Notes: generated by a model not told the origin, from the sequence alone. DNA of 64,000 bases from Salminus brasiliensis (GCF_030463535.1 NC_132878.1:36148261-36212260); one strand, 5' to 3'. Shown: positions 11,641 to 24,396, counted from the first letter of the stretch. Numbers and translations are program-made.

Positions 11641-12904
11641 CGCCCTACAGTCTTATTCCTTTAATGTGGTAGTGCCCATATTGTGTTCTACTGAGACATG
11701 AAGCACAAACGTAATTGAAGAGTGGGCTAAAATGGACAGGACCTCAAGAGAACCCCAGGAGGCCGGTGTAATCCTTACCTGAAGAGGGCAAGGGGACATG
11801 TAATCAAGCATTAGACAATAAATGATTAAATACACAGATAAGGGACAGTAAACCCTAACAGTGCAATTACAGACAGCAGGATAATAATTGCTTATATATC
11901 ACAGCGGTGAACTAATGGACAGTCAGAGTGGTAAAGTCGGCGGTCCAGAGAAAGAAGCTGTCATAACAGAGTAGCGAGTGCAAGTGCTGAACCCTTTGAA
12001 CCCTTCTCTTGCGAACCTCTGGACCTTAAGGGATTTGCTACAGTGGGATTTATATCTGGCACGCTTTAGGGGGAATATCTCGCCTGTATGTTCCGGAGCT
12101 GATAAGGTGGACTGATAATGAGTTGACACCGTTCGGCTTTGGTCATGTTTTCAACTGTTTCTTTTTTTATACTGTAGCTGTAGTTCTGTGAAGACACTGC
12201 AGACCGTGATTAAGGCCTGTCGGATCAGAGCCTTCACAATGAGAGCCGAGCTTTGTCAGATCCTGCCCAGATTTGGGAGCGTGTGATGTGTGTGTTTGCA
12301 AGAGTAACCTTGACAAGGAGGCAGATGGAGAACGGACCTGTGAGTGTGTGATTGCGTGTGCAGTTGTACAAAAAAAAGGGGGACAAAATAGATCGGTCTC
12401 ACTCTACCGACAGCCTTATCTTTCTGCAAACACACCTGATTGCTAAGTGAACCCATCCATCCGCTGTCACGCTTTGCAAAGTCGCATTTCAGAATCAAAT
12501 TTCAACACCCTCTATAGTAGGGCGAGCTCGCAAACGATCCAAAACACATACCTTGGTCTGAATAGAAACCTAGGAGAGTTTAGACTGTCACTCTTACAGA
12601 CCTAAGCATTCAAGCCTCCTGTCAGAGTTGGACCTCCGCGGAGGCGGCGCAGCAAAGAAAGAAACAGTCAGGAGAAGCTAATGAGAATCTGCACAATCAA
12701 ATCGTAGCCGCAGGTGTCATGCCTGAATCAGAACATGTAATGACTCTCTTCATTAGGGGAGGGGAAAAAAGCAGGGGTTGGTTGTTAGATGCTTCACAAA
12801 CAGCAGGGGGGAAACCACATGTACATACAGACTACACAGCTGAATAAAACATTAGCTGATCAAATCTTAACCGATGTGTGAGAGACCCCACATCCTATGC
12901 ATTC
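11641..12904. other. Intergenic, no gene recognised
   Basis: No coding family, transposon terminus or tandem repeat was recognised here. Confidence 0.5.
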
Positions 12905-13330
12905 GGGAAGTCTTCAAACCCTTTTTCACATTTTATCAATCATAGAAAACTGAGTATTCTAATTTTTTAGCACATTTATTAAAACTTTAGCTCTGGGGCT
13001 CTCCCATCTCTCTTGATCATCTTTAAGATGTTCTACGTCTTGATTGGAGTCCATCTGTGGTATAATCAGTTGATTGGACATGCTTTGGAAAAGCAAACAC
13101 CTGTAACCTATAAGGTCTCACAGCTGACACAGCTGCATATCAGAGCAAAAAACAAGGTATGAGGAAAACATTCTGCTGCACTGAAAGTTCCCAAGAGCAC
13201 AGTGGCCTCCGTAATTCTTAAATGGAAGTAGTATGGACCAACTAGGACATCATACCCTAGAGGCTGTTATGGCTGCCAAAGGTGCTTCAACTAAGTACTG
13301 AGTCAAGTGTCTGAATACTTATCATCTTAT
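12905..13330 (+). mobile_element. Internally deleted Tc1-like element
   Basis: The stretch cctgtaacctataaggtctcacagctgacac, the block gttcccaagagcacagtggcctccgtaattcttaaatgg and the end tgctgccaaaggtgcttcaactaagtactgagtcaagtgtctgaatactt match the 5' and 3' parts of a fish Tc1-like family. The transposase core is missing, and the rest has degraded frames. A related, longer copy in the opposite orientation is at 30430-31590. Confidence 0.7.
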
Positions 13331-13664
13331 ATCTTATATCACCGAATGCTTTGTTTAATGAAATTTTCCCCGTCCTTCATCGCTGTTAGCTGCTGTTCTA
13401 ACAGGACGTGATAAAGCATTGCTATGCCAACATACATCACTGCAAGTTGTCCTTCCGCCTCCGACACAGTCAGATCAGGTAGCATCAGAGCCAAGTCTGT
13501 TGTGTTTTTGCTGTCCTCACTGGCTAGCAGGCTAGCGCTAATTTAGCATGTTAACCCAGGTGTAGATATGGCAGCAGGTGTGTGACTTTGGGTAGCCAGC
13601 CTTAACTATTTTTAGTCAACCGACCTTACACTGACACAGAAGTACACAGGAAATATGAAGTACA

Positions 13665-13768
13665 TTTGGCGGAGAGAGTGACCAGGGTTGGGATTGAGCC
13701 CACAACCCCAGGCACCTGGAGCTGTGCAATACACACACTACCTGCAGCACCACTGCGTCACCCTAAAT
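13665..13768 (-). repeat. tRNA-derived SINE head, reverse orientation
   Basis: On the - strand it reads ggtgacgcagtggtgctgcaggtagtgtg...ggggttgtgggctcaatccc. This carries box A-like and box B-like promoter words of a tRNA-derived fish SINE. The body and tail are absent. The + strand ORF here is an artefact. Confidence 0.65.
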
Positions 13769-13823
13769 TGGGATTATATTATACTGGATGCCAAAATATA
13801 GGAATATATTATATATACTATAC

Positions 13824-13826
<3 letters not shown>

Positions 13827-13871
<45 letters not shown>
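13827..13871. repeat. (TA)n microsatellite
   Basis: This is an uninterrupted TA run of about 45 bp. Confidence 0.95.
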
Positions 13872-13875
<4 letters not shown>

Positions 13876-13979
13876 CCTAATAATGCAGCCTCTCTGAAAT
13901 CTGTCACCCTTAAAACCAAGCCAAGGACACATACGGCAAGAATTACTAGTCATCTCTAGAGCAAAAAGTAAAAGTAAAG

Positions 13980-15239
13980 GCCAGAAATGGTGCTTGGTTC
14001 AGAAAATGAAACTGTGTTGGCTAACAAGCTAGAATTGTTGCTTTATGTAGTAGACAGGCTTGGCCATTGGAAGGTGGGTATTGTTGGAATGGTAATGATA
14101 TATCTTTCCTAACTTCTATGAGTCTGACTACCATGCACTTGAACACGCTGAATTTTTATTTACTGTTTTACAAGTGGAAAATAGAGGCCTCTGATCAGCA
14201 CATGAAGGATGCATCAATCAGCGGGGCCCAGTGACACTTCATTAAATGGAAGAGGCGTCCGCTTGGTATGAAGAACCATCACACTCCCCAGTCCTTCAGA
14301 AATGCAATCTAGAGACACTCATACCCCACTCGCAAACCTAAAAACCCTTCTCTCTCTCACACACACACAGATTTCTTACAGTAGAAGATCACACAAGCAG
14401 TGAGTCACATTCCGCCCTGGGCTCATGATATTCAGTAAAAGTTCCCCGTCAGCCAGTGACGCAGTTATGGTGGATATATCACAATCAGGTCAGTTTTCTC
14501 CTCAACTCTGTGATTGGGTATGTGAGAAGAGAGGGAGAGGGAGAGGGAGAGAGAACAAGATGTGAGCACTCTTTGAATCTGTGAGTGATGCTGTAGGGGT
14601 TTAGACAGATTCCGCTCCAGCTGGGGCCTCTAATTTTGCTGTGTAAATGAAGCTGTAAGAATAGAGGAAAATTGTAGCCATTCGTCTGACTGATGGAAAG
14701 AAAGAGTGATTGCTTTTCTAACCGTGTAGAACTTTTACATTACGTGCGTTTCCAAGCCCCCTGATGTTTCTAGAAAATAATAAAAACCCTAATGTTATTC
14801 TCTCAGTAAAAATCACTCAGCTGTCAGAGTCATTAGCTCTACAGGCCAAGCCTGTGTTGTCCTCCAGTCCTCAGCACACATTACGCCCAAGAACACACTC
14901 GCACCTCGGCCCTCCTTCCCAGAGTGTGTGACCAGGCATCTGATGTGCGAATCTTGTATGTGTCGCTTGGATTTGATCTGATCTTTGAGACGGACGTGAA
15001 TTTCTTTTCCCGTCACGCCGCCTCTTTTTCTCTAGCACTTCTCAAAGCCGACTCCTGGGCATGAAAGCTTCCCCTGATGGGGGAGAAACTCAGGCTGCAT
15101 CTGCTTCTGCATCACTAACTGGAGTGCACAGGCCGACTGCGCATGGTTGTTTAATTATTGACAAAGTTATTTTGTTGAACATGATTGGAAATGTGGAGCG
15201 CTGCATTAGCGGTTAGTCTACTTTAGAAGTTGTTGTTCT
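13980..15239. other. Intergenic, no gene recognised
   Basis: The stretch includes a short purine tract (gagagggagagggagagggagag) at about 14528-14553. No gene family is recognised. Confidence 0.5.
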
Positions 15240-16200
15240 CACTTTTCCCCCCCCATGTCACCTCAGAGCACCCCCTGGTCTTCTCTTCTCTCCTTTTCTC
15301 ATATCTTTTTATTTAGGATCCTCTGCTTGCTTCCAGTAGTATTACAATTTCTTCTCTCATCTAAGCTCTTTCGGTCTACTCTCCCTTTCTTCTCAACCTG
15401 TTCTCTTCTGCTCTTGTTGCTTTTCTTTTCTTCTAACTTTTTCTATTATCTTCTGATTTCAGTTGCTGTCTCTTCTCTAATCTCTTCTCTAATCTCTTCT
15501 CTTGTCTAATCTTTTGTTTTTTGATTCTTAACTATTCTCTCCTTGCTTTATCTCATCCCGCCTTTCCCTTCTCCTATTGTCTGTTCCCTTCTTGTCTTGT
15601 CTTTTGCTTCTTGACATTTTTCTTCTCTTCTCCTCTCCTCTCCTCTCCTCTCCACTCCTCTATACTTCTATTCATCTCTTGTCTTTTCTTCTTTATCTTC
15701 TTCTTCTTCTTCTTCTTCTTCTTCTTCTTCCTCCTCTTCTTCTTCTTCTTCCTCTCTTCTCCTCTTCTCTTCTCTTCTCTTCTCTACTCTACTCTTCATC
15801 TCCTCTCTTCTCTTCTCTTCTCTTCTCTTCATCTCCTCTCCTTTCTTTTTCTCTTCTCTTCTTCTTTTTCTTCTTCTCTTCATCTCTTCTCTCCACTCTT
15901 CTCTCCTCTTCTCTTCTGTTTTAAGCTTTTCTCTTCTCATCGCTTCTGTTTTGAGCCTTTCTCTTCTCATCGCTTCTGTTTTGAGCCTTTCTCTTTTCTT
16001 ATCTTCTCTTCTTCTTTTTCCTCTTCTCTGTTTTGAGCCTGTCTCTTCTCTTTTCTTGTCTTATCTTCATTTCAAATCTTGACACATCTAATTTTCTCTC
16101 TCTTTGCTTCTTCTAGTTTCGGCTTCTTCCATCTTTCCTCTTTTCTCTTCCCATCTAATCTAGTCTTTTCTCTCATCTCTTCTCTGACAACTTCTTTTCT
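15240..16200. repeat. About 1 kb polypyrimidine tract (TCTTCTC-rich)
   Basis: The + strand is almost only C and T for nearly 1 kb, built from (TTC)n at about 15695-15730 and (TCTTC)n/(TCTCC)n pentamer blocks. It also has a repeated unit ctcttctcatcgcttctgttttgagcctt near 15930-15990. Long ORFs on both strands (serine/leucine/phenylalanine or glutamate/arginine/lysine only) are low-complexity translations. Confidence 0.9.
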
Positions 16201-17420
16201 TGCCTCTTCTTAAGTTTTTTCAAGTCTTCTTTTTTATTCTCTGGTCCAGTATTGTCTTTTCTTCTCTCATCTTGCTCACTTTTCGTCTCTTCTCTGTTTC
16301 TTGTCTCTATATCCATGTTATGTTACTTTTCCAAAGTGTGTTTTCCACACATTATGAAGACCAGTGCTTTTCAGGCATCTGCTGAACCCCTAATAGAATT
16401 GTGATTGAAATCTATCTATTCTATCTGTTCTATTTCTATTGATTCTCTTTCCTTGCCATCTTTCTATTAAATAGGCTTGGATCAGACCTGGCTCAGTCGA
16501 TGTTTTGCAGCAGCAGTGCATTTTCTGAAAAGAAATCCAATTTTGCCAATTCTTGGGCATAGACAGACTTGAGGGCAGCCTGCTTCTGAAAGCAGCTTCA
16601 CAGAGATACTCAATTATGAAGACAATTATGCTGTATTCATATCCCGCACCGAGGGGAATTTTCCAGGCTGGATTGACGGGGTGAAGGGGATGATTGTTTG
16701 GGTCTTGGGGGGGACTCTGAGCTCTGGGAAAAATAGATGAGTTCAGGACTGAAAGAGTCTTTATTTAGGCCACCATAGAGGTGGATATTGTGTGTCTTGA
16801 GATACGCCAGCACCCAGCCTGTTTTTCCTCTCTTCCGCATGTGTAATAGGGCCGACCTTGGCTCTGGCACAGTGTTGCCCTCGGCCACATCAAAGAGCCA
16901 GTCCTAACCAAGCCTCCGACAAAACATATTATCGAACAAAGGCTGCATCATCTGGGCTGGTTTAATATTCAACGGGCCGAAAGAATGACCCTTAGGCCAC
17001 GGTGTGTGTGTCGGGGAAGTGCAACATCTCCCTCAGAAACAAAGCCAGATGAAAGAAGATGAAAGTGAGCACTAGCTTCTTGCTTACCCATGCAACAGAG
17101 GCACCGCCACGGTCTCTTTGAGGTATTCTAGCTGAGGAGGAATCAATGAGGAAGCAGGGGAAAGCAACTCTGCTAATCAAGCTGTCAATACTGGCACTGT
17201 TGGAATCTTTGTTGTTTGATATTTTTCCTAAGCTTTGTGGTGTGGGAAATAAAACTAGATCATAGTGGTTTTATTAATTTATTCATTTTGGGATGCTTTT
17301 TAACTTTCTTGACACTGCTTGTACGCCTACTGTATACTCAGCATCCACTTAAACAAATCCCACCTTGTATTTCCAGTCCCTGCCAAGTCCACTATGTAGG
17401 TGTATAAATAGGTGTGGCTC
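16201..17420. other. Intergenic, no gene recognised; possible conserved noncoding DNA
   Basis: From about 16490 to 17180 the sequence is balanced in composition and free of visible repeats, unlike its surroundings. That is a weak hint of constraint. No splice-flanked coding frame was found. Confidence 0.35.
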
Positions 17421-17429
17421 ATCAGTTGT

Positions 17430-17790
17430 CATGTAGTTTGTTTCCGTCCACTGCATTCATCGCTAGTCAGTTTCTGAACCACAGTGAACCACTGTAGACC
17501 AAGTAGCTGTTGGATCATTCCCTAACAACAGTGACTCCAACAGGGTATTGACATGGTGGGGTTTGTGCCACTGTTATAAGTGTGTTAGATGCAGCAGTGC
17601 TGCGGGTGTTTTTACATCTTCTAGGTTGAAAGTAATAATATACCGACCAAGGGCTGCTCTGCCAGAAACTGACCAGCGTTCAGGGACCAGAGCATGCCTA
17701 ACACAAACTATGCATCAACAGATAATGCACAAGAAAGTTGTGGCCAGTGATTTGTATTTATGCAACCGGACAAAGCTACAGTGGTCTGGA
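17430..17790. repeat. Dispersed fish repeat, probably a non-autonomous DNA element
   Basis: The words gacatggtgg, gtgtgttagatgcagcagtgctgcgggtgttttta and accagagcatgcctaacac occur in a common interspersed repeat of otophysan fishes, here degraded. I recall the motif; the superfamily is not certain. Confidence 0.4.
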
Positions 17791-19167
17791 GTTCTTTGTT
17801 TTGATGTTGTATGTGATTTGATGTTTGATGTTGTATGAAAACAACAAGCAATGCATTAGAATTCAAGAGAATGTATTAGTGCTCTTTGCTTACGAGCCTC
17901 AGGCATGCTTTAAAAATTGTGTATTGATCTACACAGATCTACTGACTGTGAAACCCAGCTTCCAGTGTATTAACCAAACCGTACCTTTTGAACAAATGAA
18001 CCAAACGAAAGCACTTCAGCATCTAGGTTGAAATAGGGTTCTTTGCCTTTGGAAAGATCATGTAGTCATGTAGTGTGTCTAATGGGAGCTAGTGCTCTAA
18101 GCAAATGTAGCATTTGGAGCAGAGATTTACTCCTGCCCATAGCAGGACAAAGTACACCTTTAATAGCCCATCAATATTGATCTGCTAAGGTGGAGGCTGT
18201 TTTATGAGATTTTTGCAGTTAAAGGCTTGATTCAGCGGTAGGCTGTAACTGAATGGCATAAATTGATGTCTGATGTACTCTGCATGGCTGAAGGTTCGCT
18301 ATTGATTTTTAAATGAAGAGTGCTGCTGTTTCATTGCAGATCAAATAAGTGTTTAGTAGCGACAGGAAAAACTATTTTCTTGAAGACACTTCAGCTCAGC
18401 TGAAAGTGCCAAGAAAGCATTTAGATGTTTGCATCTCTGTTCTTATGATCAACTTCCACTGAAGTTTTTCATTACCAGTCATTTAGGCCTGAGTGTTCTT
18501 AGGTCAATGAAGGAGGCATTTGTCCACACTGAACTGAGAAACTCTTACTCTCTACATGAGGTCTAGATTAGGGATGCCCAAATCATGGATCTGGAGGTCT
18601 ACCATCCTGTATGTTTTGGCTCTGTAGTGTCTTAAAATTCGTACGGCCTCATGGGTTTGGAATGTTTAGGGATGTCACAGGAAAAAACTCTCTAGAAGAC
18701 AAAGGACCCTTGCTCTCCGAATCTCCATCCCTGTCTTCCTTCTCACTTCTATTAGAGCTAGAATCTCCTGAACCCTCCATGTTTTATCTATTTGATCATC
18801 ATCATCTCCAATCATCGTTATTTAAAAAACAAAAAACAAAACAGCCTTAACCGTAGTTAATCTATGACACCTTATATACCTTGAATATCAGAGCCAGGTA
18901 TGTTGGACATGCCTGTCTTCAGGACCAGGATTGGGTACCCCTGGTCAAAATGCTTTTCTTATACTTGCTAGACCAAGGAAGTGGATTCAATTTTGACTGC
19001 TGCCATCATGAAGGGATGGTCTGGTCCTGTTTTGGTTTTTGGAGACCAGCATCAGTGTTTAAACTCGATGTGAGCAGCTACAGGAAGCCTAGGATGTGTA
19101 AGCAGCAATGTGGTTGAACTGGAAGTGAAGATGGAAGAATTCTGGATGAGCTGCAAGGAACAAGGTG

Positions 19168-19388
19168 GTTGGTGTGGCGCAACAGATAACACCACTATTG
19201 GCCTGTGAGCTACCACAACATGTGGGAGACTGGGGTTCGATTCCCGGTCTGGGTGACTGAGCTGCGCTACACCAATAAGAGTCCTTGGGCAAGACTCCTA
19301 ACACTACATTGGCTCACATCTGTAATACCAATAAGCTTGTAAGTCGCTCTGGATAAGAGCGTCTGCTATATGCAATAAATGTAAATGT
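19168..19388 (+). repeat. Nearly complete tRNA-derived SINE
   Basis: The head is ggttggtgtggcgcaacagataacacc with a clear box B, ggggttcgattcccggtc (19233-19250 region). A body with ccttgggcaagactcctaacac follows, then the tail gtaagtcgctctggataagagcgtctgct, and A/T-rich aataaatgtaaatg. The tail is widely shared among teleost SINEs and their partner LINEs. It is one of the best preserved repeats in the window. Confidence 0.85.
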
Positions 19389-19483
19389 AACAGCTGCACA
19401 CACAGGAAAGCCAGACAGAGGAGAACAACAGTAGTGAAGTAGGTCTTCAGATGACTTAACCCCTTCCCCCTCTGTTGGTTTAG

Positions 19484-19600
19484 TGTAGTGGGTTAAACTA
19501 TGGTTAAGAACACATGTGTAGACCGAGGGTTAATTTCCTATTCTGGTCAGAACACCACGCTGTACCAAGAAGAGTCTTTTTGCAAGACTGTTAACACGTC
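19484..19600 (+). repeat. Second, degraded copy of the same SINE class
   Basis: The pieces gtgtagtgggttaaac, ccgagggttaatttcctattctggtc and ccaagaagagtctttttgcaagactgttaacac parallel the head and body of the SINE just upstream, with many substitutions. Confidence 0.5.
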
Positions 19601-20469
19601 CAATAGAATAATTTCATATTCAACGTGGCCTGTTATGGAGGGAATTAATATTGCTTAGAATTTCACTATGGATTTTTCAGTCTTCAGACTTTGGTAACTT
19701 TCTAGCAGGATTAAGAAGACGAAGACAAAGAAGAAGAAGGTTGTTCACTATAGGTGACACACACACACACACACACACAGAAACATAAACACATTCACTT
19801 TGAAATCTGAAATGGCAGAGACCCTTGAGGCACTCCAAGGACAGGGTCTTAGAAAAGTCAAAGGTCATTTAAACGGTTCTTTTTTTGCTCTCTGGACCAA
19901 ATATGAAACCGGAGCGTGCAGTTGTGGAGGAGGAGGAATGCTAATGGAGTATGAAACATCATTTCAGAGAGAGCCAGCAAAAACGCGTTGGCAGCAGCGA
20001 TCAGCAGACAAGCTGTCCCCAGCAGCAGAAGACAGAATGAATCACTAACAGACGGGGATGCTTTTACCAAGATGAAATTATGGCCCTTTCGCTTAAAGCA
20101 ATAGTTTGGCGAACAAATTGCATTTGCATAACTTTCGAGACATGTTGGGTGTCTCAAGTTTGCTTCTTTAGTGTTGCACTGCAGTAACAAGTGTTGGAAG
20201 CGTATACTTCAGTAATTTGTATAATCCAAACTGCATGTCCAAATCAGAATCTGAAACTCTTCGTTTTCACTTCATCAACTGCATTTCTAAATCATCACAC
20301 ACTTGCCTCTGCTCCTCTCCGCAATGCCTCTGCCTCTGAGTTAAGTAATCACAAGTAATCACACCCTGGCTTGTCTGATGTTTACTCTTATCTTAAAAAA
20401 AAGGGACAAACATAAGAAATCCCTATGAGACAAGATTCCAGTAACAATTCTATAGTAAAATCAGACTTT

Positions 20470-21419
20470 GCAACTTTGACTTTGATTTGGTGGTGGACTT
20501 CTGGCACAATCCACCCCCCCTTCCCCCCCTCCACATCAACAACACTGCAGTATCCATGGTGGAGTCACTCAAGTTCCTGGGCACCACCATCTCCAGAGAC
20601 TTGAAATGGGAGAAAAACACCCTCTCTATCATCAAGAAAGCTCAACAACTAATGTTCTTCTTGAGACAGCTCAAGAAATTCAACCTGCCACAGACCCTGA
20701 TGATCCAGTTCTACACAGCGATCATCGAGTCCATTATCACAGCCTCCATAACTATCTGGTTTGGTTCCTCCACCTCACAAGAAAGAACCAAACTCCAGCG
20801 CATGATTAGGACAGCAGAGAGGATCATTGGATGTAACCTGCCATCACTTCAGCAGATCTACACCAGCAGGGTGAGGAAGCGGGCTGGCAAGATTACATCT
20901 GACCCCTCACATCCTGGACACCTCCTCTTCCAGACACTCCCCTCTGGTAGAAGACTGCGGTCCATCAAAACCAGCACAACACGTCATGCTAACAGCTTCT
21001 TCCCCAGAGCTGTAGCGCTCCTCAACCACAGTGAACACCTCCCACTGTAAACCTCAAAACATACAAGTGATCTGTACCAAACCGCTAGTAGCTATTTGCA
21101 CTCTGTCTATTTGCACACCTGTACAGATGTTCTTTTTCCGTAAATATTCAGGTCATCTGTAACTTTCTATATATATTTTTCAACCAAATCTGTTTCACAT
21201 CTCTCAGCTTCTTCAGCTCTTTATTACCTTTAGTACTTTTTACTTTTTTAATTTATCCCCTACCCTATTTATTGTTTAGTGTCATTTTCCTTTAGTTTAA
21301 GACTGTGTTCTGTGTTTTTGTTACTTGTCATACGTGTTGCTCTCACCAAGACAAATTCCTTGTATGTGTAACATACTTGGTGAAATAAAGAGATTCTGAT
21401 TCTGATTCTGATTCTGATT
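20470..21419 (+). mobile_element. 5'-truncated L2-like LINE: end of reverse transcriptase ORF and 3' tail
   Basis: An open frame from about 20487 to 21050 encodes the C-terminal part of a non-LTR retrotransposon polymerase. It contains VESLKFLGTTISRDLKW, then AIIESIITASITIWFGS, then HPGHLLFQTLPSGRRLRSI and NSFFPRAVALLN. These are hallmarks of the region downstream of the RT domain in L2/CR1-type fish LINEs. The 3' UTR follows and ends in a short (ATTCTG)n array at about 21392-21419, the usual L2-type tail. The 5' part (endonuclease and RT catalytic YADD) is missing, so the copy is dead on arrival. The surviving frame is free of stops for 188 codons, suggesting a fairly recent insertion. Confidence 0.88.
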
Positions 21420-21699
21420 AAAACCCTGATGCTTTTCTGGAACACTGAAATGAACCTACCTAATGGCAATGTTCAAATCTCGTACCATTTCTAGAGCCCT
21501 TTCATCTTCAGGTACAGCTCAGCTTGACCCACTACACTTGAGTGGATTGGAAGAGAAGCATATAGACTTTTCTCTGTCTTGGCACCAAGGTGGTGGAACA
21601 CTTATAGGCTTCACATGCTGTGTTCAAGTTCTGACTGAAGACCCATCTAATCTTGCACTAGAAGGGTTGGTTGCTGTGACTGCACTGTGTATTGTTATA

Positions 21700-21840
21700 T
21701 GTAAACATCCATCCATCCATTCATCCATATTCGTTCCTAGCTTATCTGGAGTCATTGGGTGCAAACCAGGAAACACACTGAACAGCTGTAGACACAGTGA
21801 CAACACATCAGCATCAGATATCGGCTGTCTCTATATCTAG
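21700..21840. repeat. (CATC)n-associated repeat fragment
   Basis: The run atccatccatccattcatccat, followed by agcttatctggagtcattgggtgcaaaccaggaaacacactg, looks like the reverse orientation of a SINE/DNA repeat tail similar to that at 7774-7900. Confidence 0.4.
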
Positions 21841-24352
21841 GTATTGTGTGGGTCTAGCCTTGTCACACTATGGCATACCGACAGAAAGGCTTGCTCTGAA
21901 TATAAAATGCTTGCTATATTGCAAAGCATGGTATCACTCTCTCTCTCCAGGATACACTACTATACAAACATAACATAACTATTTAAAGCATCAATATGTA
22001 ACATTTTTACCTCAATAGCTTCAAAATCATGTTGATGAGTCATATTTATGTAAAATCCTCTAATACCGCCTCAGTCCACATACTTCTTTCACTTACAGTA
22101 ACAGTTCTGTATCTCTCAGCTTGTCCAGAAATGTAAAGTGTGTCCCAAAGCATGAATTACACTCCCTGGTTACAAAGGCAGCCCAGAAGCAGGAAATATC
22201 AATTCTTACATAAGAATGCTTTAAATATTTAACCCCCTTTAATGCAGGAAGGCTTATTACACTGTAAGGTGTATCATTAACTAATTACAGGGACTTCTGT
22301 ACAAACTGGTGGGGCTATTCTCTGGTAAGAGAAGTTTGTCAGTGTGCCCTTGAATAACATAGATCAGACCATAACATTATTAATAATGATGTGTTGGGTT
22401 GGTGGCTGTTGTGTGTTAAGGTGTAAGTGTGTTCTTGCGAGCAGCAGCAGCGGTGAGAGGACCTTTAGCGCAGCAGGGCTAACTGCTGATTGAAGGTGGC
22501 TGATCAGGAGTGTTGTAGATTGTCCTAGGTGTACAATCTGCTGAAGTGTACTGATGACAAACTCTGTTGGTGTCTATGACATTTTGCCTCTGTTAGTGAT
22601 TTTGTGATTAGTGCAGCATCAGGTCATGTTCCAGTTTCAGATTTAGCAGTGCTAGTCGGGCCTGGTTGGATTGGGTTTGGGCCATGCAGACCTCTGGCTC
22701 CAAAACTAAAGAAGCAAGCATCAGAAAGCAAATGTGCGTAGCTGTATTTGGGTTAAAAAGCAAATTGTGGAAATGTTATTTTCTTCAAGTGCTGAACGTC
22801 ACATTTTCGTGCAGGTGTGTTAGACTGCTTGCCTGATGTAGGACAGTTTTTTTTGTTTTGTTTTTTTAACAGCAGTTTAAGCAAAACGTGTGCAAATTGT
22901 GCAAGGGATTTTTCAATTTGTCGCCAGATGCCCCCTACGAAAGGAAAGAGACACGACGCCGGGTTGTACTTCTGCTCCCCCGCTTTGGCCATCATGTTCC
23001 AGCCCAGACACTGTGCGCTCTCGGTGAATACTAAACAGCCTTCTGCAGCCAAGCAGCAACCGCATGTGAAGTCAAGCTTGCCAGAGCATTAAGTGCGTGT
23101 GTGTGTTTGTGTATGTATTTGTGTGTGTAAGGAGATCTTGGAGGAGTGTGTGGAGTACGATAAGGTGGTGTTTTTTTTTTTTTACGTTAAGCATGTTACC
23201 TCCTAGGCCCCGGCATCTCGAGGGCCCGGCGAGCAGGAGTGCTGCATTCTCACAGCTGTCTCGTGAAGTGACGAAAGAGTGTCAGCAGCTCTTCTACAGT
23301 GCGCTGGTTGCTATGACGGCAGAGCGTGTGACAATTTTCATCGAGTGTGTTTTTTGTGTGTGGTTTTGTTCTTGAGCATTATGTGTGCATTACGTGTGTG
23401 TGTTCATGCAGTGTGTTAATGAGATTCCCACAACAGGGAGACACGCTCTGTTCTCAGGGTCATGTTTCTGGGTGTGCTTGTCAATAGTAATGACTATTTA
23501 TGTGGCATTTTTTCAAATGTCAAAATAGCGAGTGTACATAAATAAGGCAGTGTGTTTAAAAAATGAACTAAAGAGGATTTTGAGAAAAGAGGAAGCAAAA
23601 TTTAAGCAAGCTTTGACATACAAACCCAATAAATTGTATAAAATGCTCAATTTTATATACAGTTTATACAAGTTTTAATGAAAATAATTAGAGATAATAG
23701 AAAAATACATACAAATTATATTTCACTTCATAAACACTATGATTTCATGTTTGCATCTAGTATTTCTTAGTATTTTTTGAAGTCCACTCTTCCCTCCAAG
23801 CATGTAAATATGATTTCCTTCTTATACATCTTCCATGAAGAATATGTTTGTACAAAAGACAAGAGGAGCAATGCACCACCACTCGACTTAGCCAACCTTT
23901 ATGCAGGCTCTTGGCAGTCAATGGGTATTTTGATTGGTTTTACCAGCATACGAGCAGTTCTCCCTGAGGGTTTTCTGGGTCTTCCAGATCTCACCTTGAC
24001 CTCCACAGTTCACCTGAACTGCCATTCATAGCCTTCCCCTGCTTTGTGAGCAATGATTCCTTTTGTTTTCTGATCTTTAGACAGTTGTTCAGAGAAGCCC
24101 ATGGTTGCAATGTGTTAACACCACATTTAAAAATTGGAATTTTGATTCAGGTGACAGCTCCTGATTACAACTTGTGCTTTTGCCGGCCTTACACCGAACG
24201 AAGAGATTTCCCTGCCACAGACAAACTTCTAATGTCTGAATAAAATCACATGAGTCTTGCTAGAGTTGCAGTGCGATCCCATCATCTCGATAGTTTGGTG
24301 TAAGGTGGTTAATGAGTCTTTTTCTCATCTTGATATTTTGATACAATCAAAA
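21841..24352. other. Intergenic; possible degraded DNA transposon in the second half
   Basis: About 23620-24245 has blocks (for example aagtccactcttccctccaagcatgt and agagaagcccatggttgcaatgtg) reminiscent of degraded Tc1/mariner-type copies. I cannot define ends or frame. The rest is unassigned. Confidence 0.3.
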
Positions 24353-24396
24353 TATCACAGGTTTAAACCTGTGATAATATAAATATTATCACAGGT
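24353..24396. repeat. Two overlapping perfect palindromes
   Basis: tatcacaggtttaaacctgtgata (24 bp, here split as tatcacaggttt/aaacctgtgata) at 24353-24376 is a perfect palindrome. acctgtgataatat-aa-atattatcacaggt at 24367-24396 is a second one sharing the acctgtgata arm. Three alternating copies of the 10-mer tatcacaggt therefore allow two exclusive hairpins. Confidence 0.93.

Noticed and set aside
15521..16036. 171-codon ORF and the 100-codon reverse ORF in the CT block
   Set aside because: Translations of a polypyrimidine repeat (serine/leucine/phenylalanine or arginine/glutamate/lysine only).
19168..19250. Functional tRNA gene
   Set aside because: Box A and B words are present, but the fold is degraded and it continues into a SINE body and tail.
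21463..21840. 125-codon ORF downstream of the LINE
   Set aside because: It runs into a (CATC)n-associated repeat and shows no family resemblance; probably composite repeat sequence.
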